A stretch of 64,000 nt of DNA from Pseudomonas entomophila (GTDB lineage: Bacteria > Pseudomonadota > Gammaproteobacteria > Pseudomonadales > Pseudomonadaceae), in contig NZ_JAAMQJ010000012.1 in the NCBI RefSeq assembly GCF_013523125.1, positions 1-64,000 of the forward strand, read 5' to 3'. Positions 8,335 to 16,247 of this stretch are shown piece by piece (within the stretch, counting starts at the first letter, position 1; the number at the start of each line of letters is the position of its first letter). A program made the position numbers and the translations under genes. The notes beneath the pieces are model-generated. The model ran no database searches and was not told the DNA's origin. It saw only the letters and a program-made list of their open reading frames with translations.

Positions 8335-8391
8335 ATGCTTTTGATTTTTATATGCGAACTTGGTTCGCAATTCTCAGATGCTTTTGATTTT
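8335..8391. repeat. Hairpin flanked by direct repeats (candidate dso)
   Basis: The direct repeat ATGCTTTTGATTTT occurs at 8335-8348 and again at 8378-8391. Between them is a perfect 7-bp stem, TGCGAAC/GTTCGCA, with a 3-nt loop (8353-8369). It lies about 180 bp before the HUH Rep gene, the arrangement expected of a double-strand origin with a Rep nick hairpin. No nick site can be assigned by reading. Confidence 0.5.
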
Positions 8392-8501
8392 GCTCTTCTT
8401 GGATAACTCTTAAATAAGTGTCGCAAGCTGATTTTATAGGTTTTCTTGGACGTTTTTAATTTTCAAAAAAATCAACTCTTTTCAATGTTGATGTTAGAAA
8501 C

Positions 8502-8541
8502 TATGTATTTATTTGACAATCATGCTCGGCATGCTATTTAT
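8502..8541 (+). promoter_or_regulatory. rep promoter with internal operator
   Basis: TATGTATTTATTTGAC (8502-8517) includes the -35 TTGACA (8513-8518). A TATTTA-type -10 follows at 8535-8540. Between them lies the small inverted repeat CATGC-TCG-GCATG (8521-8533), well placed for a repressor. The same 16-bp block occurs at 10498-10513. Confidence 0.6.
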
Positions 8542-8567
8542 ATTAGTAATGAACAATAAAAGCTTGC

Positions 8568-10148
8568 ATGATATTTATTCCACAACGCATAACCCTTAAA
8601 AATCTCACCCCTGAATTCTTCTTTGCAGAATGTGAAAGGCAGTATTTTTTTGAGCGAGCCATCGAAAAAAAGATGACTTCAAAAGAGTATTTTGAAAATA
8701 AGCTAAATAACTCATCAAAAAGAAAATGTTCAAGATTAGCCAAGGAAATAAAAAGCATTAAGGATAAGTTCAACTGGGTTGCCAATTGCGGCGAATATAA
8801 ATGCTGGAAAATACAAAATAAATACGTTCTTAATGGCGACTTGAACGAAATTGTAAAAAATATCGCGTTTGTTTTCGAGAGAATTCAAGAGCAACTGATA
8901 ATAAAGCAGAGAAACCTTAAAAACGATGAATCCGGCGAGAGTATTTTTTCACGCATAAAAAATGATTGGGATATTGGTTATGGTATCAAAATAAAGGATA
9001 TTAAAGGGTCAGCTATAAAAGACAAGCTCATCAATATTGCCGATGAAAGAAAACTCAAATCACAAATAAAAAGAATACAAAAACAAAGAAACGAACTTAT
9101 GAAGCTGCACTCAGGGTTGATTGGTTCAGGTCGAACATTTGAGATTTGTAGTGATGAAGTTGTTCGAGATAGAGACGCCGCAGAACAAAAACAATATGAA
9201 TATATATTGAGCAAATACGTTGTTTATGAAGGCCATAAGAAAATCCCACTATCAAAAGTAGTGAGCACTGAAAAACAAAGATTTGCTGAGATATATGTTC
9301 AAGTTTCATCGTTGGACACCTACGCCAAACGACTTGACTACAAGCCTCTATTTATCACTTTCACCGCTCCGGCAAGATTTCACCCAAAGCCGTCGAAAGG
9401 TGCCAGTTCTTGGGACGGTTCAACCCCAAAGGATAGCAATGATTACTTGAAAGGCTTATGGAATGCTTTTAGAAAAGACATTCATAGACATAAGATTGAG
9501 ATGAATGGTTTCTGGGCTGTCGAGCCACACAAAGACCAGTGCTTTCACAAGCATGCTTTAATGTATGTTAATAAGAAACATTATGATGAACTAGTAATCT
9601 TGATTAACAAGCATTTTAGACACTCGGAAAACGCCGTAAGAATAGAAGAGATTGACACAAAGAAAAGCAAGGCAACATCATACGTGATGAAGTATCTAAC
9701 TAAGTCATTTAGCATGGACTTTGAACTGAAAGACGGCGTGTTAAATATTGACAAGCTAGAAATCTCAAATCATAAAAAAGTGAGGGCTGTTCAAGCTTTA
9801 TGGTCTGTTCGTCGATACGCAATGTTCGGAGTTAAAAATACGCTTTCATTATGGCGAGAACTTAAAAGAAAATCATTCTTGAAAGGAAAAAATGAAGCTC
9901 TTGATAAGGCGTTCATGTTTGTTGAAAGAAACGACTTTATAGGCTTCTCTATGTTTGTTAATGGAAAGCTTAAAATAAGGAGGGTTTTTAATGAAATTCA
10001 AATTATGAAAAATGATTTGCTGGGCGATGTATTTGGCAAAAGCCTAATAGGTAAATACATAATTGATTTGGAAACGAACGAAGTGATTGATATTAAATCC
10101 ACTTGCAAGATTATCGATGCATCATCGCTTGATAGTGCGGTCATCTAA
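8568..10148 (+). CDS. HUH-family replication initiator (phage GPA/gene A-like)
   Basis: 526-aa rolling-circle-type initiation endonuclease. Seen: motif I FITFTAPARFHP (residues 262-273), metal-binding HUH motif FHKHALMYV with His327 and His329, and motif III SYVMKYLTK with Tyr372 and Tyr376, a two-tyrosine arrangement as in phage gene A/P2-type proteins. The N-terminal 250 residues are lysine-rich and helical. It should nick an origin in the element and support replication of the excised circle. The upstream region contains a candidate origin hairpin (8335-8391) and a promoter sharing a motif with 10498-10513. The best start is the ATG at 8568. Exact family is inferred from motifs only. Confidence 0.8.
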   Translation: MIFIPQRITLKNLTPEFFFAECERQYFFERAIEKKMTSKEYFENKLNNSSKRKCSRLAKEIKSIKDKFNWVANCGEYKCWKIQNKYVLNGDLNEIVKNIAFVFERIQEQLIIKQRNLKNDESGESIFSRIKNDWDIGYGIKIKDIKGSAIKDKLINIADERKLKSQIKRIQKQRNELMKLHSGLIGSGRTFEICSDEVVRDRDAAEQKQYEYILSKYVVYEGHKKIPLSKVVSTEKQRFAEIYVQVSSLDTYAKRLDYKPLFITFTAPARFHPKPSKGASSWDGSTPKDSNDYLKGLWNAFRKDIHRHKIEMNGFWAVEPHKDQCFHKHALMYVNKKHYDELVILINKHFRHSENAVRIEEIDTKKSKATSYVMKYLTKSFSMDFELKDGVLNIDKLEISNHKKVRAVQALWSVRRYAMFGVKNTLSLWRELKRKSFLKGKNEALDKAFMFVERNDFIGFSMFVNGKLKIRRVFNEIQIMKNDLLGDVFGKSLIGKYIIDLETNEVIDIKSTCKIIDASSLDSAVI

Positions 10149-10158
10149 TAAATACATA
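10147..10158 (-). promoter_or_regulatory. Inverted copy of the TATGTATTTATT motif
   Basis: AATAAATACATA on the plus strand is the reverse complement of TATGTATTTATT, the block found in the promoters at 8502 and 10498. It overlaps the rep stop codon and lies upstream of the small gene at 10223. Confidence 0.5.
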
Positions 10159-10222
10159 CTTATCTATTGATTTGCTAGAATGCCATGTTATATTGAAGCT
10201 AGGACATGGGAGGATAATCAAT

Positions 10223-10432
10223 ATGAAATTAATAAGAGTGGCTAGCGGAAAAAAAGAAGTTTTAAAATTCATTAAAAAATTGGGCATCGATGGTATGTAT
10301 GAAAACATTAGAAACATACACAACAATAGTGAATGCGATTTATTTTATGATACCGTGGATGGCGAGTTCAAAGCGTTAGTAGACCAAAGTAAGGTTCCGT
10401 ATGAGTATTGGGATAACTGCTTGAAGATGTAA
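10223..10432 (+). CDS. Small hypothetical protein downstream of rep
   Basis: 69-aa acidic protein (MKLIRVASGKKEVLKF...ending DNCLKM) with no recognised domain and no membrane segment. GGGAGGATAATCAAT before the ATG at 10223 is a good ribosome binding site and decides this start over the longer frame from 10172. A terminator follows at 10453-10472. Position suggests it is cotranscribed with rep and could modulate replication or copy number, but this is only context. Confidence 0.55.
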   Translation: MKLIRVASGKKEVLKFIKKLGIDGMYENIRNIHNNSECDLFYDTVDGEFKALVDQSKVPYEYWDNCLKM

Positions 10433-10452
10433 TCGGTCGGATAGACTATCAG

Positions 10453-10472
10453 CCAGCTAATGCTGGTTTTTT
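10453..10472 (+). terminator. Rho-independent terminator after the rep transcript
   Basis: Stem CCAGC/GCTGG (10453-10457 and 10462-10466) with a TAAT loop, followed by six T residues. Confidence 0.85.
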
Positions 10473-10497
10473 CGTGCCCGAATTTTGTCATCAAAAA

Positions 10498-10513
10498 TAT
10501 GTATTTATTTGAC
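10498..10513 (+). promoter_or_regulatory. Promoter motif shared with rep
   Basis: TATGTATTTATTTGAC is identical over 16 bp to 8502-8517 in the rep promoter. It provides a TTGACT -35 for the gene at 10564. Identity of the block in two promoters suggests one regulator of the element binds both. Confidence 0.6.
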
Positions 10514-10563
10514 TATACTTTAATTTGTGCTCTAATAAATATATATAAATAAAAAGGGGCACC

Positions 10564-10782
10564 ATGAAAAAGACAAAATCAAGCTTAAAGCCTTGTACAG
10601 TTGTACTGAACGCTGAAATACTCAATCAATTCAAATTGGTCGCAAAAGAACACAAGTTTCCCTTGTCTCGTTTTTTAAATGACTGCATGAAAGAGTATTT
10701 GAATGTAAGCCGTGTTAACGGGTTCAATAAAGATGTAACGCTACAAGTGGGGATTAGGAACTTTCAAGCCCAAGACAAATAA
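10564..10782 (+). CDS. Small ribbon-helix-helix-like protein
   Basis: 72-aa basic protein. The segment PCTVVLNAEILNQFKLVAKEHKFPLSRFLNDCMKEYLN fits a beta strand followed by two helices, the ribbon-helix-helix shape used by small repressors and plasmid copy-control proteins. AAAAAGGGGCACC precedes the ATG. Its promoter shares a 16-bp block with rep, so autoregulation and control of rep are plausible. A bidirectional terminator separates it from the convergent relaxase gene. The fold is inferred by eye. Confidence 0.55.
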   Translation: MKKTKSSLKPCTVVLNAEILNQFKLVAKEHKFPLSRFLNDCMKEYLNVSRVNGFNKDVTLQVGIRNFQAQDK

Positions 10783-10783
10783 A

Positions 10784-10808
10784 AGCCCTGATAGGGCTAT
10801 TTTTTTTA
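10784..10808. terminator. Terminator between RHH gene and relaxase gene
   Basis: Stem AGCCCT/AGGGCT (10784-10789 and 10793-10798) followed by a run of T on the plus strand and preceded by AAA. It sits between two convergent genes and may act on both. Confidence 0.8.
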
Positions 10809-12776
10809 CTGTGGTTTTAAGTCAAACGCTACCGCTCTTTTGTTTGCCATATGTGCTTTAAAAGCTTGTTCAAGCTGTTTTGCTGCCGTTGGGTCTCTTT
10901 CACTAATTTCATCAAACATCTTATAAAAATCCTGTCTTAAATTATATTGGCGTTTAATTTCACCTTTTCTCTCATAGATAAGATTTTGTTTGTCCATGTA
11001 TCTATGGCCCGCAATGTCGCTTTTACTGTTTCCAGTAAATAGTGTTTTATCAAGCTTTTTCTGTATACCTCCAAACGCTTCAACAAGTTCATCATTAGAG
11101 TATGTTGAATAGACACCTTCAATCTTGTGATTTTCAGGCTCTGGAAGCGGCTCTGGTGCCATCGATGTGTAAAGGTCATCTACGACAGGCTCGACTGATT
11201 TTGATGGTTCTATGGCTTCCCTAGGAGCTTGTGCGTCTGGTATATGGTTGGGTGTTTCAAACTCTCTCATCAACTCATCTATCAAGTCGTCATTGTTGGC
11301 TGCAACCTGTTCTTGTTCAACCTGCTTTGTAGGTTCTGCTGGCTTCTCTGGTGTGGTTTGAACAGGTGTAGGTATGACGGGTGGAGCAATGACAGGCTCA
11401 ACTGGCTTAGGTGCTTCTACGGCCACCGTTGGGAATTTTGGTGCTGGTTGTGGTTTTGGTTCTGGCTTCTTATTCATCGAAGCATATTGCTCCTGAATTT
11501 TCTTCAATTCGTCTAAATCTGCTGGTGTAGGTTTGTAACCTTCAAGCTTGAACCCTTTGGCTTCCAATCCCATTAACTGAAATTCAAGCCATATATTTTT
11601 CTTAAAGAAATTAGGGCCATTCACTGTGAATGATTGTGGTGGTTTGGCGTCAGCAACAAGCCTTTGAATGCCAGCCTTTGCTGACTGTCTTGATAAATCA
11701 TGGAATGAAACTTTTGACGGGTCTTTGTAATACTCGAATGATTTCTTGCTGCTGGCTGAATTATAGAAATATTCAACCTTGTCACTATGCTGAATAAACT
11801 TGAACTTGGTGGCAAGCACTGAGTTCGGCTTAATCTTTTTCATGTAGTCGGGTTCTGCTTCATCGGAAACAATAGAACAATCTTCGTATTTCTTAACGTT
11901 GTGCTTATTTTTCAAAGTCTGCTCAAAGCCAGTGTCATCACCTAGTTTTGCTTTAAGTGTTTTGTAAGATAGGCCAAGCTCGGATGCTTTGAATATCTGG
12001 TCTTCATGTTGAATGGCAAAGGAAGTTCTCCCATTATAGATAACGTTGTATCCGTTATCTGTGATTTTGTTTATGAAGTCACTCGGAGAGCTCGACTGTT
12101 GCAGGAAAACTTTTAAGTCAGTCTTCATTTCTTCTTTATTAGAAATAATCCCACGTATTTCAAGCATGCGTTCATTCGATGATGGTTTTTTGTCGGCGTA
12201 TTTTTTATTTATTAAGTCTCTCTTTTGCTCCGCTGTTTTGTCTTTGTATTTTGAATTATTGTTCAAGGTATCAATGTCTCTTGATATTCTGTTTTTGGGA
12301 GCAATCAAGTTGTGTTTCTTTTCTAGATGTTCGCACTCTCTTTCTATCTTGCGATAGTCATTGCTGACGTTGTAGCATTTACCATCAAAGTCTTTTATTG
12401 CCCATACAATATGAACATGAACCTCATCTGTATCAATGTGAACGCCTAACGAATACTTTCTGTTTGAAAGTTTATGCGTGGCCTCATAAAGTTCTTTTGC
12501 AATATCTCGGGCTTGCTCTGGTGTAACATTGTCATTCGTATGAAAGCTAACAACATCGTGCTGGGTTCTAACTGATTGCTTTCTACCTTTCTTGCTGTCA
12601 GTAATATCGCTTTCAATTGATTGTGATATTGCTTTCGCAATATCTTTCTTTGAAGCATTCAAAGGCGTGTGCATGTTGGACTCGAATAATACGCACCCAT
12701 CTTCTTTGTTGAAATACTTGGCCGTTTTGTAAATGGCTGATTTTGATTTTTGAGTGCTGAGTTTTTTGCGTATCAT
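10806..12776 (-). CDS. MobA/VirD2-like relaxase
   Basis: 656-aa mobilisation nuclease. Seen: N-terminal tyrosines suited to nicking (IYKTAKYF, Tyr16 and Tyr21) and the three-histidine metal motif GVHIDTDEVHVHIVW (His113, His120, His122), typical of PF03432-type relaxases. After the relaxase domain there is a long variable region with a proline-rich linker (about 430-520) and an acidic helical C-terminus. It should nick oriT, stay covalently attached and pilot one strand through a helper conjugation system. It starts at 12776 in a 4-nt ATGA overlap with mobC, so the two are coupled. The MOB class cannot be fixed without a search. Confidence 0.85.
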   Translation of the reverse strand: MIRKKLSTQKSKSAIYKTAKYFNKEDGCVLFESNMHTPLNASKKDIAKAISQSIESDITDSKKGRKQSVRTQHDVVSFHTNDNVTPEQARDIAKELYEATHKLSNRKYSLGVHIDTDEVHVHIVWAIKDFDGKCYNVSNDYRKIERECEHLEKKHNLIAPKNRISRDIDTLNNNSKYKDKTAEQKRDLINKKYADKKPSSNERMLEIRGIISNKEEMKTDLKVFLQQSSSPSDFINKITDNGYNVIYNGRTSFAIQHEDQIFKASELGLSYKTLKAKLGDDTGFEQTLKNKHNVKKYEDCSIVSDEAEPDYMKKIKPNSVLATKFKFIQHSDKVEYFYNSASSKKSFEYYKDPSKVSFHDLSRQSAKAGIQRLVADAKPPQSFTVNGPNFFKKNIWLEFQLMGLEAKGFKLEGYKPTPADLDELKKIQEQYASMNKKPEPKPQPAPKFPTVAVEAPKPVEPVIAPPVIPTPVQTTPEKPAEPTKQVEQEQVAANNDDLIDELMREFETPNHIPDAQAPREAIEPSKSVEPVVDDLYTSMAPEPLPEPENHKIEGVYSTYSNDELVEAFGGIQKKLDKTLFTGNSKSDIAGHRYMDKQNLIYERKGEIKRQYNLRQDFYKMFDEISERDPTAAKQLEQAFKAHMANKRAVAFDLKPQ

Positions 12777-13144
12777 GACTTACCTACTATGGTTAACTTC
12801 TCCTTTTTCATTTTGTTCAATTTCGTGGTAAGTATATTTATGTTTTTGTCGAGAGCAGTTATTGCTTGCAGAATATCAAGAGGTGGTTCTTCTTTTGCGT
12901 TAAGGTATTTGGCTATTTGATTTAGGTTGTTGCCATATTGTCCTAGTAGCTTTTCAATTCTATCAATGTCTTGTCTAAGCTCAGGATTGGTGATTTCAAT
13001 AATTTCATTGATGCCATTATTGACGACGTGAGAAATAAAGCCGGACTGGCTTTTATTTATCAGTTCTCTTTGGTGTTCAATTTTGATGTAATCACTTTCG
13101 GATATTCTTACATTCATTTGTCTTGGTTTTTTATTATCACTCAT
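12773..13144 (-). CDS. mobC: MobC-like mobilisation accessory protein
   Basis: 123-aa protein with an N-terminal ribbon-helix-helix-like segment (RQMNVRISESDYIKIEHQRELINKSQSGFISHVV) and a helical C-terminus containing LLGQYGNNLNQIAKYLN, the hallmark of MobC/relaxosome proteins (PF05713 type). It should bind oriT and help the relaxase open the nick region. AGGA before the ATG supports 13144 as the start, and the stop overlaps the relaxase ATG by 4 nt. The candidate oriT lies directly upstream. Confidence 0.85.
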   Translation of the reverse strand: MSDNKKPRQMNVRISESDYIKIEHQRELINKSQSGFISHVVNNGINEIIEITNPELRQDIDRIEKLLGQYGNNLNQIAKYLNAKEEPPLDILQAITALDKNINILTTKLNKMKKEKLTIVGKS

Positions 13145-13402
13145 ACATTCCTCATGGTTGTTGATTTGTTTTTGATTTTAATTTTTCAAACGTAGTGCGA
13201 AAAATCGAGCGTAAATGTAAGCAACGAACGAAGTGAGGTGCTATACATTTACATTGCTCGCATATAAAGAATTCAAACTACTAATATCAAGTTACCATAT
13301 ATTAAAATGTTTTCAAGTTTGTATAGTGTTCAAGAATGAGTAGGTGGCGTGCTAGTTGTGTGTAGCAGCGTATAGTAACGTATAGCAGACATAAAAAAGG
13401 CC
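13145..13402. other. Candidate oriT region upstream of mobC
   Basis: Non-coding AT-rich stretch next to mobC-mobA, where oriT normally sits. It contains an imperfect inverted repeat: CGAGC-GTAAATGTA (13206-13219) against TACATTTAC-ATT-GCTCG (13244-13260). Just before it is GTAGTGCGAAAAA (13192-13204), loosely like the GTGCG cores of some nic sites. The exact nick position cannot be assigned. Confidence 0.5.
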
Positions 13403-13432
13403 ACCTACTTAGGCAGCCTACTTTGATTATGA
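13403..13432 (-). terminator. Terminator of the element 1 recombinase
   Basis: Reading the minus strand after the recombinase stop, an AGGC..CCT / AGG..GCCT stem with an AAGT loop is followed by six T residues (plus-strand A run 13403-13408). Confidence 0.6.
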
Positions 13433-13437
13433 TGGCG

Positions 13438-15192
13438 TCAATTAAAGTATTCGTTGAGATTATTGATGCCAAACTCTTTAAGTGGATTATGTAGGCTGAA
13501 CTGTTTTGCTATGCGGTCAATTTCAAAGCCATTCTGGAAAATCTTAGCAAACAAAGTTCTTGTTGTTTTGTCGAAGTTGAATTTAAAAGTGATGTCATTA
13601 GCAACAAAGAATTGATTTATTTTTAAGCGGCCATCTTCTGTTTTATACAAATCAATTATGTCGTTTTCCGAGTAAATGTTTATAGTGGTTTTCTTGATGT
13701 TTATTTGTGTTTGTAGTTCTGCAAGGTTTTGTTCAATGTCGTTGATATTTGCTTCTGTTTTGCTAACTACCTCTAAGAATTCTTTTGGGATAACGCCGCT
13801 GGTGAAGCCAGCAAAAGATTTCATTAGGTTGTCTCTGTAACTTTTTTGTTCAAGCAAAAGGTTGTTCAGTTCAACAATTTTCTTGTTGTCTTTGGTTTGG
13901 GTTTCTCTGTTTGACAGGAGCTTGATTAGTAACTCTTTAAAGTTTTCTGTTCGTTCTTCCTCGTCAATATCTTCCTGTGTTGGAAGGCGATACTTCATAC
14001 CGCTTTCGCGAGTTATCCATTCATATTGAATTCCAGTGTCTTCGATTTCGTTTTGCCACGGATGAACGTCGAAGTCTTCATGTGTCGTGGATTGATATAT
14101 GAGTTCAAGAAATAACCCAAAAGCCAAGTCAAAACGGAAGCGTGGTTGGTCACATCCATTTTTTAACTCTTTGCGTGTGTAGCATTGAAAATATGGATAA
14201 ACGACGCCCTTGGGGTTTGTTTGTTTTTCAAAAAGCATAGATGCATCACAGCAATCACATTTGATGCTGTGACGGAAAATGTTCAGACTTCCAACACTTT
14301 GGTTGCCATAGTTTTTTCTTTGTGCTCTGTTTTTCATTGCCGCTATTGCTTCATTAAACAGTTCATATGAAACGATTTGCGGATAATAATTTTCAATGTA
14401 TCGTTCAAATACTTTCTTTTTGTTTTCGTCTCTTCGCTGAGCCATGTAAGCACCGAGAACGTATTTCGTATCTATTAGATGCTTTATATTTCTACTTGAC
14501 CATTTTCGTTTTGAATAAGCATTGAGCTTTTTAATTGATAATGACACGCCAACATATTTCAAGCTCTCAAAGAAATCTCTTATTTCCTGAGCTTCTTCTT
14601 CCTCGATTTCAAAGCAGTTAAGCTCTGTATTATATCGAATTCCATATGGTGGATTATGGGCGTTAAAAATGACTTTTTCTTCTTCGGCTAACTTCTTGGC
14701 TCTATTCCATGCGGATTTTCTACGAACTGATTTCGTCTTACTTTCTTCGTATGCTCGCTTTGCGATAACACTTAAAAGAATATCTTGTTGTAGGTCATCA
14801 ATACGGTTTGTTTCGTTTGGTTTTTCATATCGTTGACCATCAATAGTCGTTATTAAAATAACACCTTTTTCAAGGATGCCATTGACCAGTTCTTTTGCTT
14901 GTAGAAGTCTTTGGCGACTAAGGCGGTCGATACTTTCAACGAATATGTAGTCGCCTTCCTTGATATGCATATCACTAATCATATCAATGAGTTCTTTTAG
15001 TTTTCCTTTTCTCTTGTTGCTTCCGTCGTGTGCAGATATGCCCGTATCCGAGTAGATATTCTCGGGCGGCAACTTAATACCTTGTTGCTTTGTAATGGCT
15101 TGGATTGAGGCCATTTGACGGTCTACGGAGTCCCTACCGGCTTCACCTTGGGCCTTAGACGAGTAGCGGATATAAGCGTAGGCAGTAGGCAT
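13438..15192 (-). CDS. Large serine recombinase (integrase of element 1)
   Basis: 584-aa serine integrase. Seen: an N-terminal resolvase-like catalytic domain starting [12 protein letters not shown] with the nucleophilic serine in RYSS, the conserved [10 protein letters not shown] helix near residue 90, a recombinase domain, a zinc-ribbon-like CDCC...[12 protein letters not shown] segment near residue 330, and a coiled coil toward the C-terminus. It is expected to insert the element at attB in comM and, with a directionality factor, excise it. The ATG at 15192 gives the usual family start; an upstream GTG at 15234 would lie inside attP. It is transcribed in the same direction as comM and begins about 50 bp from attR. 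Confidence 0.93.
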   Translation of the reverse strand: MPTAYAYIRYSSKAQGEAGRDSVDRQMASIQAITKQQGIKLPPENIYSDTGISAHDGSNKRKGKLKELIDMISDMHIKEGDYIFVESIDRLSRQRLLQAKELVNGILEKGVILITTIDGQRYEKPNETNRIDDLQQDILLSVIAKRAYEESKTKSVRRKSAWNRAKKLAEEEKVIFNAHNPPYGIRYNTELNCFEIEEEEAQEIRDFFESLKYVGVSLSIKKLNAYSKRKWSSRNIKHLIDTKYVLGAYMAQRRDENKKKVFERYIENYYPQIVSYELFNEAIAAMKNRAQRKNYGNQSVGSLNIFRHSIKCDCCDASMLFEKQTNPKGVVYPYFQCYTRKELKNGCDQPRFRFDLAFGLFLELIYQSTTHEDFDVHPWQNEIEDTGIQYEWITRESGMKYRLPTQEDIDEEERTENFKELLIKLLSNRETQTKDNKKIVELNNLLLEQKSYRDNLMKSFAGFTSGVIPKEFLEVVSKTEANINDIEQNLAELQTQINIKKTTINIYSENDIIDLYKTEDGRLKINQFFVANDITFKFNFDKTTRTLFAKIFQNGFEIDRIAKQFSLHNPLKEFGINNLNEYFN

Positions 15193-15219
15193 TCCGGGCT
15201 TCCTGTGACGTTTGGAAAA

Positions 15220-15267
15220 GTGTGAGAATACCACCTGCCAGTCTCCAACGGCTCGCGCAGCACTTCC
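15220..15267. other. attR of element 1
   Basis: Right junction. Element arm 15220-15243 begins GTGTGAGA and ends GCCAGTC; the inferred core TC is 15244-15245; comM resumes after it. The arm mirrors 6888-6911. Joining comM across the two cores gives in-frame codons for EPLESGEIVI. Confidence 0.75.
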
Positions 15268-15557
15268 AGTACACGGCGTTCGAACTCCGGCAGCTCGTCC
15301 AGAAACAGCACGCCGTGGTGGGCCAGGGTGATCTCGCCGGGGCGTGGCCGACTGCCGCCACCCACCAGCGCCGGCCCGGAGGCAGAGTGGTGCGGGTGCC
15401 GGAAGGGCCGTTGCGGCCAGTGGTTCAGGGGCGTGCGGCCGCTGACCGACTGGATGGCCGCCACCTCGAGCGCCTCGTGTTCGTCCAGCGGCGGCAGCAA
15501 ACCAGGCAAACGGCTGGCCAACAGGGTCTTGCCCGTGCCGGGCGGGCCGGTGAACAG
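15244..15557 (-). pseudogene. comM: comM, middle fragment (disrupted)
   Basis: About 104 codons of the ComM AAA+ core, stranded between the two elements. It contains Walker A GPPGTGKT and Walker [12 protein letters not shown], then [13 protein letters not shown] at the element 1 junction. The reading frame continues on both sides into element sequence (open from 15617 to 15123), so any product would have foreign ends. At the element 2 side the codons for NLLFTG are completed across the att core. Without the N- and C-terminal pieces it cannot be a working helicase. Confidence 0.95.
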
Positions 15558-15580
15558 CAGGTTGTAACTAAATCCACCAA
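15536..15580. other. attL of element 2
   Basis: Left junction of element 2. AGCAGGTTGT at 15556-15565 is repeated at 22467-22476. The element arm ends at 15580; read outward it is TTGGTGGATTTAGTTACAAC, matching the right arm (22444-22463) at 17 of 20 positions. Symmetry places the core dinucleotide at AG, 15556-15557. Confidence 0.8.
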
Positions 15581-16039
15581 TTTTGAAAAAGCGTTGCGAC
15601 CGTCCATCTGGCATCATTGGAAAATACTTGCATTAATTACTGAATTATGCTTGACAGAAAGTGGATTCCGTGCTAACCTGTTGATCTCAGTGGGAAATTC
15701 CCCCTGCCCTTCCTTGCAACACCTATATCCCCGCTTGCTAATACGACGACCGGAACAGAAGGGCCGTGTCGACGTGTTCTCTTGCCTGTTCTCGACTCAG
15801 GACACGCCGGATCGAGACCAGTTGCATTAGGTCGCAATAGTTGTACCGAGTGGTTAAGTGCGCTTCAGCAAGAAGAGCACGCAACTGGCCACCTAATTAT
15901 AGACTTGCCCCGCAATAGGGCACTCACACCTCATCGCGAAGGTGTATCACAACTACGAACAAGCTTAACCCCAAAGCTCTACGCAGAGTTATGGCTTCGC
16001 TTTGTCCGCTATACGCTGTAACCAACTAAGGACACAACA
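15566..16039. other. Non-coding left end of element 2
   Basis: About 470 bp between the att arm and the first gene. It holds a promoter at 15651-15679 and otherwise no gene I can support; the short plus-strand frames lack ribosome binding sites. Confidence 0.5.
15651..15679 (+). promoter_or_regulatory. Promoter for the element 2 plus-strand genes
   Basis: Perfect -35 TTGACA at 15651-15656, then a 17-bp spacer and TAACCT at 15674-15679 as a weak -10. It points into the gene row 16040-18582, leaving a leader of about 350 nt. Confidence 0.5.
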
Positions 16040-16246
16040 ATGGCACAACGCCCTTTGAGACGTAACACCTGTGAGGGTTGTGGTCGAATCCACTACTCCC
16101 GCTCTACATTGACACGCTTCTGCTCGTCGACTTGCCAGTCGCGTACATGGAAGAAGAACAATACTACTAGTCAGGCGCAGCTTGAACAAGAGTACCTTGC
16201 CCAAGAAGCAGCGGCAAACAGCAAACAACTAAAGGAAGCAGTTTAA
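16040..16246 (+). CDS. Small zinc-knuckle protein
   Basis: 68-aa basic protein with CEGCG near residue 11 and RFCSSTCQSRTWKK near residue 27, a four-cysteine CxxC...FCxxxC knuckle, followed by a glutamine/glutamate-rich helix. The same knuckle opens the 512-aa protein at 17047, so the two may share a nucleic-acid or protein partner. The start at 16040 is the ATG after ACTAAGGACACAACA. The stop is one base from the next gene's ATG, so they are in one operon. No named family recognised. Confidence 0.6.
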   Translation: MAQRPLRRNTCEGCGRIHYSRSTLTRFCSSTCQSRTWKKNNTTSQAQLEQEYLAQEAAANSKQLKEAV

Positions 16247-16247
16247 A

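Larger units (their letters stand above)
7946..8567. other. Non-coding, AT-rich region upstream of rep
   Basis: About 620 bp without a credible gene. It holds a 34-bp near-perfect palindrome (7955-7988), a hairpin flanked by 14-bp direct repeats (8335-8391) and the rep promoter (8502-8541). This is the most likely location of an origin of replication for the element. Confidence 0.6.
6886..15243. mobile_element. Element 1: integrative mobilizable element in comM
   Basis: About 8.36 kb of strongly AT-rich DNA inserted in the comM codons for EPLESGEI. It carries a large serine recombinase at the right end, a MobA-like relaxase with MobC, a HUH replication initiator, a ribbon-helix-helix-like protein, a Sel1-like protein and small membrane proteins. 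No conjugation pore or phage structural genes are seen, so transfer would need a helper. Boundaries are defined by the att sites at 6886 and 15244. Confidence 0.88.

Noticed and set aside
15855-15865. TAAGTGCGCTT in element 2 as an IncQ-like nic site
   Set aside because: A short match to a nick-site core, with no relaxase gene in the element and no neighbouring inverted repeat of the usual kind.
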